Shown piece by piece: positions 16,703 through 22,960 of a DNA stretch of 26,208 nucleotides. The notes beneath the pieces were generated by a model. The model was not told where the DNA came from. It made no database searches and saw only the letters and a list, made by a program, of their open reading frames with translations. Each line of letters starts with the position of its first letter. Position 1 is the first letter of the stretch. A program made the translations under genes and the position numbers. This stretch comes from an uncultured Lachnospiraceae bacterium (lineage in GTDB: Bacteria > Bacillota > Clostridia > Lachnospirales > Lachnospiraceae). The stretch covers positions 1 to 26,208 of the forward strand of contig CAMWSA010000009.1 in the NCBI GenBank assembly GCA_947176785.1, given 5' to 3'.

Positions 16703-17615
16703 AGGCTTCCCCCCATCGTTCATTCGGTTTCAAATTGTAAAGCAGCTGATCCATCACATAATAACGCCCTTCCTTTATAGCCGTCAGAGAATCCCAGGCA
16801 GGATTTCGCAGCAGCGTTGTTTCCAAGACCTCCTGCGCATCCGCCGGATCTGCGCTTTGCAGTACCACAAAGATATACTCCGGATCGCTCTCCAGAATCA
16901 CTTCCATGCTGAGCTGTTCCAAAATACTGCCCTCCCTGTCCGCAATATTCTCGCAGCCCAAAGCGGCAAGCATCTCTCCCAGCACGCTCCCCTGGCTGTT
17001 TTTTACCTTACAGCTGCTTCCGGTGGCCCGGATATACAAAACGCTGGGGTGCGAACCGTCGGCCCTTGCAAGAACTTCCTCCACCTGTGCCAGGACTGCG
17101 GTTCCGTAAATTTCATAGTTTTCGGGATACCCGGTGATCTCCGTGCAGGTCTTCAGCATCCGCAGATAATCCTCAAAGGTGTTGACGGAAAAATACGCTG
17201 CATTAATCCCCATCTCATTAAAGGCGGACTCCAGTTCCGTATTCCGGTCAGTTCCGCAGCTTGCCAGGACAAGATCCGGGTTACAGGCAATCAGCTTCTC
17301 CATGTTCAACTCCTTTGCAGCCCCCAGATTGATCACATCCTCCCCCAGGGGCAAATCGAAGTAAGTCCAGGCGGCATCCGTCGTTGCTACAATTTGCTCC
17401 ACCCCGCCGGCCAGATACCAGATATCCGCAAAGCTGCCAATCAGGCAGACCACCCGCTGGGGGTGATCTGCCGTCACCTGACGGCCCAGATCGTCCGTAA
17501 AAGTCACCGCCGTCTCCGAAACCGTTTCGGCGGGCAGCGGCCCGGCAGTCCTGCTGCCGCAGGCAGCCAGAAGCGAGAAACAGCATAACAGAACCAGACA
17601 AATACAATTTTTCAC
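16665..17615 (-). CDS. BtuF/FepB-type periplasmic-binding lipoprotein
   Basis: The substrate-binding subunit of the FecBCD-type importer, about 316 residues. I favour GTG 17615 because AAAGGA lies seven bases before it and it gives a clean lipoprotein signal ending LLAAC (Cys19); ATG 17621 is only two codons earlier. The mature part contains VTFTDDLGRQVTADHPQRVV and GSFADIWYLAGGVEQIVATT, the usual opening of the PF01497 family, and ends with the normal C-terminal lobe (TAIKEGRYYVMDQLLYN). The likely ligand is an iron chelate, heme or corrinoid. It is the first gene of the operon, downstream of a 350-base leader with tandem repeats. Confidence 0.92.
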   Translation of the reverse strand: MKNCICLVLLCCFSLLAACGSRTAGPLPAETVSETAVTFTDDLGRQVTADHPQRVVCLIGSFADIWYLAGGVEQIVATTDAAWTYFDLPLGEDVINLGAAKELNMEKLIACNPDLVLASCGTDRNTELESAFNEMGINAAYFSVNTFEDYLRMLKTCTEITGYPENYEIYGTAVLAQVEEVLARADGSHPSVLYIRATGSSCKVKNSQGSVLGEMLAALGCENIADREGSILEQLSMEVILESDPEYIFVVLQSADPADAQEVLETTLLRNPAWDSLTAIKEGRYYVMDQLLYNLKPNERWGEAYEKLADILYPAQ

Positions 17616-17636
17616 GGGCATTTCCTTTCTGGTAGA

Positions 17637-17814
17637 AGTTCCGCATGGCCTCTGCAAGCACACAAGGACAGTGATGAATATGTGGCCGTTTCAGGGCGTT
17701 CACATATCCGTCAGTATGCATTCCGGAGCCCTGCTGTATAGAGTTCCGCATGGCCCCTGCAAACACACCTGGACGATGACGAACATGTGGCCGCTTCAGG
17801 GCGTCCATATATCC
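17637..17814 (-). repeat. Tandem 73-bp structured repeats in the importer leader
   Basis: Two direct copies, 17637-17709 and 17742-17814 (period 105), match at 62 of 73 positions by my count. Both lie in the 5' leader of the FecBCD-type operon, between its promoter and the ribosome site. On the minus strand each copy carries GCCCTGAA(A/G)CGGCCACAT and, about 30 bases later, TGCAG(A/G)GGCCATGCGGAAC. GCC/CTG can pair with CAG-N-GGC in both copies. In the copy nearest the gene, GGATATGTG pairs with CACATATTC across a GCC/GGC-closed loop. Many differences are transitions that keep wobble pairing, as expected for a selected RNA. I recognise no known riboswitch; the B12-box and cobalamin core are not seen. 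A dispersed repeat family is the alternative. Confidence 0.7.
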
Positions 17815-17930
17815 ATGGGTGCGCTTCCAGGCTTGCCGTTCAGAGCCAAAATAAATAAGACCGCAATGACCAAAAGGGCATAGATTCCCCTTCAGCAAAC
17901 CGTTAGAGAAATCGTTTCAAAGCCCTTCAT
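17796..17930 (-). pseudogene. Possible small membrane peptide in the leader, broken by in-frame TGA
   Basis: ATG 17930 lies about 30 bases downstream of the expected transcription start and opens MKGFETISLTVC, then TGA at 17894-17892. The same frame goes on without another stop through a clear membrane-helix sequence (IYALLVIAVLFILALNG) and ends with PMDIWTP at TGA (17798-17796), inside the first structured repeat. It may be a decayed 44-residue peptide, a 12-residue leader peptide, or a frame restarted from TTG 17873. No strong ribosome site is seen. The 5-bp hairpin AAGGG/CCCTT directly after the TGA is noted, but selenocysteine insertion is only a remote possibility. Confidence 0.3.
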
Positions 17931-17968
17931 CGTCTTATGCGATCCGGCAGATCCATCTCAATGGTGGA

Positions 17969-17997
17969 ATTATAGCAAAAGTACGCCGTTTTGTCAA
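17969..17997 (-). promoter_or_regulatory. Consensus promoter of the FecBCD-type operon
   Basis: A perfect TTGACA (17997-17992), a 17-base spacer and a perfect TATAAT (17974-17969) lie on the minus strand. This predicts a start near 17962 and a leader of about 350 bases before the binding-protein gene. A promoter this strong usually needs downstream or operator control, which fits the structured leader. Confidence 0.88.
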
Positions 17998-18035
17998 ATC
18001 ACGAAGAATTTGCTACCACTTGCTTTCCCAAATAA

Positions 18036-18089
18036 GCCGCCGTATTCCCGTCATAACAGGGAAGGCGGCATGACTTCGGTCACGCCGCC
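18036..18089 (-). terminator. Two mutually exclusive GC-rich hairpins
   Basis: GCCGCC (18036-18041), GGCGGC (18064-18069) and GCCGCC (18084-18089) can form two alternative stems sharing the middle element. Stem one also pairs TTCCC with GGGAA. Stem two also pairs TGAC with GTCA around a TTCG loop. On the minus strand this lies between the small hypothetical gene and the importer promoter, followed by TTATTT. It probably ends transcription from the hypothetical gene, but the T-tract is weak. Confidence 0.5.
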
Positions 18090-18208
18090 CCTTAAAAATA
18101 TACTCCCTTTTCAGAAAATGTCCCCGATATATCATATACTAAACCAACTCCATAGTCTCATATATGTATAGATGCGTAGACTGATTTGACAACTCCGCAA
18201 GCTATGCT

Positions 18209-18652
18209 TTACTCTCCGTCCTTCATGTAATCAAAGTAATCCGTACCAACGTAAATCACTTTATCCTTTATTACAGCAAAGCCAATTGAATCGCCCCAAT
18301 CCCCCTCACCCTCAACAACATAGGCTATTTCATCTTCTTTATTTAACATATTTACATATACTGCTGTAAACCAGCAGTAATTTAAAATATCAAGGGCACT
18401 GTCAAGAGCAGGTAATTCAAATTCTCCGTTTATACCGCTTTCCTTTGCACAGCCTATGATTTTCTTACAGATTTCGTCTATCTCAGACCCGGCCAGTTTG
18501 TTAAATGCCTCAACGCATTTTTCAGCACATTCTGTCAAATTGGGGCTTTTAACATAAACGCTCAACTCATCGCCATTTTCATCATCTCGGAAAAATTCGC
18601 TTTTGAAGCTTCCTTCACAAAATCCGTCTTCTTGGTGTAGCCAGTGAATCAT
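18209..18652 (-). CDS. Hypothetical acidic protein, possibly immunity-like (DUF6985-type)
   Basis: A 147-residue soluble protein with no signal peptide or membrane segment, rich in Asp/Glu. AAGGAGGAG lies 8 bases before the ATG, so translation should be strong. The C-terminal stretch (GEGDWGDSIGFAVIKDKVIY, then VGTDYFDYM) resembles the end of DUF6985-type proteins, some of which occur as immunity proteins in polymorphic-toxin loci; this is from memory and weak. No toxin gene is adjacent. The gene is much more AT-rich than both neighbours, which suggests separate origin. It interrupts the siroheme block between the reductase and the importer. Confidence 0.8.
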   Translation of the reverse strand: MIHWLHQEDGFCEGSFKSEFFRDDENGDELSVYVKSPNLTECAEKCVEAFNKLAGSEIDEICKKIIGCAKESGINGEFELPALDSALDILNYCWFTAVYVNMLNKEDEIAYVVEGEGDWGDSIGFAVIKDKVIYVGTDYFDYMKDGE

Positions 18653-18696
18653 ATAACCGCTCCTCCTTATAATCCATAATAGTCTCCGGGAATCTC

Positions 18697-18740
18697 CAGG
18701 CTTCCAGCACCATGCCTGGCATACTTTTACAGGAAGCCTG
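18697..18740 (-). terminator. Inverted repeat directly after the siroheme reductase gene
   Basis: CAGGCTTCC (18697-18705) and GGAAGCCTG (18732-18740) are exact 9-bp complements around a 26-base loop, beginning one base after the stop codon on the minus strand. There is no T-tract, so it may protect the 3' end of the message rather than end transcription. The following gene could therefore be read from the reductase promoter. Confidence 0.45.
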
Positions 18741-18741
18741 A

Positions 18742-21300
18742 TCAGCAGGTTGCGCCGCCCTTCACCTTCTTCTGCAGAATGGCATCCTTGTCAATGGTGT
18801 CAGAGAGCAGCTTTCCGTTTACATAGTCAAAGCCCAGGCGGCTGACAGTATCCGCAAACCGTTCTCCGGAGATGCCCTCGTCGCGGAACAGAAGAATCGC
18901 CCTCTCCACCACCTCCAGCACTTCTTCCTCGCTTTCAAATATCTTAGTCAGCGGAATGCCGTGTGCAACCTTCTTGCCCCAGCGGCCGCCGATATAGATC
19001 TTGAAGCCCTCTCTGTACTCCTCCAGCGCGCCAAAGGGACATTTGCCCTTGCAGCGGCCGCAGTTGTTACAGGCATCGGGATCTATTTGAAGCCTGCCGT
19101 CGGCTACCCTGGCGACCTTCACGGGGCAGTTCTCCTCAACCTGGCACTTCCTGCAGCCCCGGCATTTGGAAAGATCCGCCATGGGAACGCGCTGGCCGAC
19201 AATGCCCAGATCGTTTAAGTCTGGTTTGACGCAGTTGTTAGGGCAGCCGCCCACGGCAATCTTGAACTTGTGGGGCAATGTTACGCCGTGATACCCCACA
19301 TAGAACCGCTCATGCAGTTTTTCGGATAAACCATAGGTGTCTATCAGACCGTACTGACAGGTGGTACCCTTACAGGAGACCACGGGGCGCACCAGCGAGC
19401 CTGTGCCGCCGGTGGACAGACCATGCTCCCCCAAAAAGTCAATCAACGGCTGGATATTCTCATGCTTAACCCCTTGAATCTCCAGCGTCAGGCGGGTGGT
19501 CATGGTGACGGCCCCCGATCCGAAGCGCTCGGAAGCCTCAGCGATGCTTCGATGCTCCGCGGCAGTGATCTTGCCGTTGCGGGTGATGACACGGACATTG
19601 AAAACGTCCGGATAGCGCTTATCCTGCAGACAGCCCAATGCCTTGACCCTTTTGATCTCCTCGGGTGGCAGAACGCCCCCCGCAAACTGCACCTTGACCT
19701 GGTTGATAAAGGCACCGCCCTCCAGCACGCGGGTGTTGGTATAGCCCAGTGCCTTCAGCCGGTTTTGCAGGAAATAACCGCGCTTGCCCTTGGCACATAC
19801 CAGCAGCAGCTTTTCCTCCCTCCCGATGCCCTCCAGAGGCGCGGTAACCTTGCCCAGGTCGATCCATTTCGCGCCGGGAATGGCGGCTGCGGGATGAGCG
19901 TCAATGACACGATAGTCCCTGGCCCCTCCTGCGGCGTACTCGGCAGGCGTAAAAGTCTCAAAGGCCCCTGCCATTTTGTTTTCCAATATATAACATGCCT
20001 GCACGAAGGGATGGATGGCGGTGGAGAAGGGGGGCGCATAGGCAAAATCCAGCGTGTCAAAATCCTCAACGACCGCACCCATGGCGATGCCGGTGACGGC
20101 AATGTCCACCATTTTGTCCACTGCGCCTGCGCCCAGCACCTGAATGCCCAGCAGCTTATGGGTATTTTTGTCGGCAATCAGTTTGGTGACAAAGGTGGAG
20201 GCATCGGAATAATAGTGCGCCTTGTCATCCGTGACGCAGGTGACAGTGACCACATCATAGCCGGCTTCCTTTGCCTGGGCTTCGGTCAGGCCGGTGCGTC
20301 CGGCGTTCAGATCGCCTGCCAGCTTCACCACACCGGTGCCCAGACAGCCGCCGTAGACGTCGTCCTCCCCGGTCAGATTTCTGGCGAGGCAGCGCCCGGT
20401 AATGTTGGCGGTGGAACCCATGGCGGACCACTGGCCCTTTCCGGTGATGCGGTTGTATACCTGCGCACAGTCGCCCACGGCATACACATCTTTTAAGTTT
20501 GTCCTTTGACGATCATCTACCACGATGGCTCCCCGGTTCATCTCCAGCCCCGACTCCGCCAGAAAACCGGTGGCGGGACGGACGCCGATGGCAAGCACCA
20601 CCAGATCGCCCTCAAAAACGCCTGCACTGGTGCGGATGCCCGCCGCCTTCTCCTCCCCAAGTACCTCCTCCAAAGCGGCCCCGGTGACAATGCGGATGCC
20701 TCTGGCCTGCAGCTGGCGGCGGATGTAGGCGGCCATCTCCCCATCAAACAGGTTGGGCATAACTTGATCCGCCATATCCACAACGGTGACCTTCAGCCCT
20801 CTGGACAGCAGGTTCTCCGCAATCTCCAACCCGATAAATCCGCCGCCCACCACCACGGCGCTGCGACAGTGGTTGTTTTCCATATAAGCGCGAAGACCAA
20901 TGGCATTGTCCGGTGTGCGCATGGTGAATACGCCCGGCAGACCGGTGCCCGCCACCTCCGGTACAAACGGAACGGCACCTGTGGCGATCACCAGCTTGTC
21001 ATAGGAAACGGTTTCGCCGTTTGCAAAGCTGACGTTTTTGGCTGCCGCGTCCAGGGCCACGGCCTCCATCTCCGTTCTGACTTCCACACCGGTCAGAACG
21101 GCATACTTTTCCGGCGTATTGACAATCAATTCTTCCCGGGTCTCGATACTCCCTCCCACATAATAAGGCAGGCCGCAGCCGGCATAGGAGATGTCCTTAC
21201 TCCTGGTATAGACTGTGACCTTTGCGCCGCGGTCCTGACGCATCAGCTTCGCGGCAGTTTTTGTGCCGGCGGCAACGCCTCCGATAACAATGACATTCAT
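18742..21300 (-). CDS. Four-part fusion: flavin NAD(P)H disulfide reductase, rhodanese, siroheme sulfite/nitrite reductase, 2x[4Fe-4S]
   Basis: 852 residues from ATG 21300, after AAAGGAG. Residues 1 to about 445 resemble CoA-disulfide reductase/NADH oxidase, with FAD-binding VIVIGGVAAGTKTA and active Cys42 in SYAGCGLPYYVGG. A rhodanese-like domain (about 455-535) follows, with Cys502 in VCAKGKRG. Next comes a sirohaem reductase core, with Cys643/Cys648 (CKGTTC) and Cys686/Cys690 (GGCPNNC) as ligands of the siroheme-[4Fe-4S] centre, and ferredoxin clusters at Cys713/716/719/725 and Cys744/747/750/754. One polypeptide could thus pass electrons from NAD(P)H via FAD and Fe-S clusters to siroheme, reducing sulfite, nitrite or a sulfur species released by the rhodanese. 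The spacing CX4C differs from the usual CX5C. Cytoplasmic; the substrate is unproven. The nearby siroheme-synthesis gene supports cofactor use. Confidence 0.9.
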   Translation of the reverse strand: MNVIVIGGVAAGTKTAAKLMRQDRGAKVTVYTRSKDISYAGCGLPYYVGGSIETREELIVNTPEKYAVLTGVEVRTEMEAVALDAAAKNVSFANGETVSYDKLVIATGAVPFVPEVAGTGLPGVFTMRTPDNAIGLRAYMENNHCRSAVVVGGGFIGLEIAENLLSRGLKVTVVDMADQVMPNLFDGEMAAYIRRQLQARGIRIVTGAALEEVLGEEKAAGIRTSAGVFEGDLVVLAIGVRPATGFLAESGLEMNRGAIVVDDRQRTNLKDVYAVGDCAQVYNRITGKGQWSAMGSTANITGRCLARNLTGEDDVYGGCLGTGVVKLAGDLNAGRTGLTEAQAKEAGYDVVTVTCVTDDKAHYYSDASTFVTKLIADKNTHKLLGIQVLGAGAVDKMVDIAVTGIAMGAVVEDFDTLDFAYAPPFSTAIHPFVQACYILENKMAGAFETFTPAEYAAGGARDYRVIDAHPAAAIPGAKWIDLGKVTAPLEGIGREEKLLLVCAKGKRGYFLQNRLKALGYTNTRVLEGGAFINQVKVQFAGGVLPPEEIKRVKALGCLQDKRYPDVFNVRVITRNGKITAAEHRSIAEASERFGSGAVTMTTRLTLEIQGVKHENIQPLIDFLGEHGLSTGGTGSLVRPVVSCKGTTCQYGLIDTYGLSEKLHERFYVGYHGVTLPHKFKIAVGGCPNNCVKPDLNDLGIVGQRVPMADLSKCRGCRKCQVEENCPVKVARVADGRLQIDPDACNNCGRCKGKCPFGALEEYREGFKIYIGGRWGKKVAHGIPLTKIFESEEEVLEVVERAILLFRDEGISGERFADTVSRLGFDYVNGKLLSDTIDKDAILQKKVKGGATC

Positions 21301-21325
21301 GGCATTTGCTCCTTTATATTTTATT

Positions 21326-21343
21326 GCGGGGCACACACCCCGC
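21326..21343 (-). other. Small GC hairpin in the reductase 5' leader
   Basis: GCGGGG and CCCCGC form a perfect 6-bp stem with a 6-base loop. It sits between the proposed promoter (21368-21396) and the ribosome site of the reductase gene. It could stabilise the message or tune translation. There is no T-run, so it is not a terminator. Confidence 0.45.
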
Positions 21344-21361
21344 TCAACCGAACAAAGCATT

Positions 21362-21475
21362 TTACCCATTGTACCACAGACTGAAGATATTATCTATGGG
21401 GAATTGCACTCTTTTTATGGAAAGCCTCCGCATCCCTTCCGTTTCCAACCCGGCTGATGTCAATAATACTCTCAT
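21362..21475 (-). pseudogene. 5' fragment of a peptidase E-like (S51) gene
   Basis: ATG 21475, preceded by a perfect TTAGGAGGA site, begins MRVLLTSAGLETEGM, the normal start of S51 dipeptidase E-like proteins. The similarity is then lost, and the frame stops at 21364-21362 after 37 residues, where the family needs about 200-240. The gene was cut shortly after its start, and the remaining leader now lies upstream of the reductase gene. Confidence 0.55.
21368..21396 (-). promoter_or_regulatory. Candidate promoter of the fusion reductase gene
   Basis: On the minus strand, TAGATA (21396-21391), a 17-base spacer and TACAAT (21373-21368) preceded by TGG (extended -10) point at the reductase gene 68 bases away. 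It lies inside the decayed peptidase E fragment, so it may have arisen or been brought in by the rearrangement. Confidence 0.45.
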
Positions 21476-21532
21476 CTGTATCCTCCTAATTTTAAGTTCC
21501 GCAGCTCCCCGGACAACACACATGGGCGATAC

Positions 21533-21604
21533 TCAAGATATGGCATTGTCCCGGGGCATTCCGCTTGCTTTCCGCAGTTCGATGATCTTCTCTGACAGCT
21601 TCAT
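21533..21604 (-). pseudogene. 5' fragment of an XRE-family regulator
   Basis: ATG 21604, with GGGAGG upstream, opens MKLSEKIIELRKASGM, the standard N-terminus of helix-turn-helix regulators of the XRE family, and stops after 23 residues (TGA 21535-21533). The rest of the DNA-binding domain is absent. The stop lies within an imperfect inverted repeat (CCCCGGACA near 21507 and TGTCCCGGGG near 21548), perhaps the scar of the event that removed the gene. Confidence 0.6.
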
Positions 21605-21721
21605 TTCTTTGGCACCTCCCTTCCAGGCTTCTATTGTACAAAAAAATAGAGCATATTTCCACCAACCAGGGAGTTCTTTTGGGCAACCATCGGTTGAGTC
21701 ATATTCACGGAGGATTCAACA

Positions 21722-22738
21722 TTATACCGCCTTTTGAATAAAATATATCCCCGCCAATATGCCATGAAGACTGATGGTTGTCTCCTTCGATATACTGAAT
21801 CCCGTTGTTTCCGCGCATTCCACAATTTCTTCCCTGTCCGTAAGAATCACGATTCTTCCTTTGTCCTTAAGCACCCGCCCTGCTTCCCGAAAAAAATCCG
21901 TGTATAAATCAGTGATATTTTCAACCTCGATTTGTTTTCCCCAGGGTATATTGGATACTATCACATCAATGCTGCGGTCTTTTACTTTCAGATCACGGGC
22001 ATCGCACTGGAAGACCTTTATATGCTCCGGTAGATTGTGTTTTGCGCAGGCTACAGCTGCCGGATTGATATCGCTGGCTAGGATTCTTCGGCTCTGCATA
22101 TATGAACGTTCTCTGGGGATTGTACCCGCTCCACAAAAAGGGTCATAAAAAACGTCCGCTTTATCCGGCTTGCTAATTCTAATCAGCGCACTTGCGATTG
22201 TCGGACGAATCCCTCCCGGCATGTATTCATAATTGCTGCCCCGAAATCTAAAATCAGATTTTGTCAATTGCACGGAAAAGACACATTCATTTTGATTCAA
22301 ATCAAGTCGTATAGGAAAATTGTGATCCCTGATGTCACCTGCTTCAAATTTTTTTGTTTTTACTAACAACTCCGTAACATGATTCGACAAATCAAAACGT
22401 GAATAGCTATGTTTACCTTTTTTACTTGCACTTACAATTATTTTGGGTTTCTCCTTAATGCCTAATAATTGTTCTGCTACCGAAAAATCCAGCTTTTTTA
22501 CTTTTTCGTCTAATTCCCCTAAATCCTTTTTTCCCGATCCAATATATAAGCGGGATACAACTATATATATGTTATCAACACATGATAGCTTACAGAGTTC
22601 CTCCAGATTATGATTTCCCCGAAAATACATTTTGCCTCTGCTGATTTCTGAAATATCGGGATCCTTTAATCTGTCCAGCAGTTCCTCTTTTGCGATTTCT
22701 TCCAATCCCGGCGTCATCGTACACATGAATTCTTTCAC
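21722..22738 (-). CDS. THUMP-domain RNA N2-guanine methyltransferase (Trm14/RlmL-like)
   Basis: The 338-residue protein appears to combine an N-terminal THUMP RNA-binding region (roughly residues 1-160) with a Rossmann-fold SAM-dependent methyltransferase. SAM-binding motif I is DPFCGAGTIPRE, starting at D199. The acidic residue after strand 2 lies in ILASDINPAAV. Catalytic motif IV reads NIPWG (263-267), the N-x-P-W form typical of base N-methylation. Relatives modify guanine in tRNA or 23S rRNA. The start is GTG 22738; an ATG four codons later is also possible. It is AT-rich compared with the siroheme block, and the XRE debris lies just downstream. Confidence 0.88.
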   Translation of the reverse strand: MKEFMCTMTPGLEEIAKEELLDRLKDPDISEISRGKMYFRGNHNLEELCKLSCVDNIYIVVSRLYIGSGKKDLGELDEKVKKLDFSVAEQLLGIKEKPKIIVSASKKGKHSYSRFDLSNHVTELLVKTKKFEAGDIRDHNFPIRLDLNQNECVFSVQLTKSDFRFRGSNYEYMPGGIRPTIASALIRISKPDKADVFYDPFCGAGTIPRERSYMQSRRILASDINPAAVACAKHNLPEHIKVFQCDARDLKVKDRSIDVIVSNIPWGKQIEVENITDLYTDFFREAGRVLKDKGRIVILTDREEIVECAETTGFSISKETTISLHGILAGIYFIQKAV

Positions 22739-22817
22739 AATAACCTAGATCCTTTCTGTAACAGCCCCCTGCTTTTAACTCTCAAAACCCCATTCCGCCC
22801 GGTTTTCCGGTTGGGCA

Positions 22818-22855
22818 GACAGGGGACGACAGCAAAAATGCTGCCGCCCCTTGTC
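22818..22855. terminator. GC-rich 17-bp stem between the M3 peptidase and methyltransferase genes
   Basis: The arms at 22818-22834 and 22839-22855 pair over 17 bases with two A-C mismatches and one wobble, around a 4-base A loop. It lies downstream of the M3 peptidase gene and upstream of the methyltransferase gene on the minus strand. Neither strand has a clear T-run after it, so termination is plausible but not certain. Confidence 0.5.
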
Positions 22856-22960
22856 ATCATAAAAAAGCAACGGGCAACCAGCCACACCCTTATATAGTTA
22901 TTCGGTCAATATCATCTTGGCATACATTTTACACATCATCCTACATTATGAGTTATATGA

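Noticed and set aside
17671..17883. 70-codon plus-strand frame over the leader repeats
   Set aside because: It is antisense to a well-supported leader and has no ribosome site; the peptide repeat again comes from the DNA repeat.
17281..17898. 205-codon minus-strand frame spanning the leader and the binding-protein gene
   Set aside because: It begins at TTG, half of it overlaps a clear lipoprotein gene in another frame, and its repeated peptide simply reflects the DNA repeats.
17615..17962. Cobalamin riboswitch upstream of the importer
   Set aside because: I looked for the B12 box and the conserved core (GCCACTG and neighbours) and did not find them in the expected order.
19423..20496. 357-codon plus-strand frame
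   Set aside because: It is antisense to the siroheme reductase fusion, whose domain motifs are unmistakable; long antisense frames are common in GC-rich genes.
20506..21384. 292-codon plus-strand frame
   Set aside because: It is antisense to the flavin domain of the same fusion, with no ribosome site and no motif.
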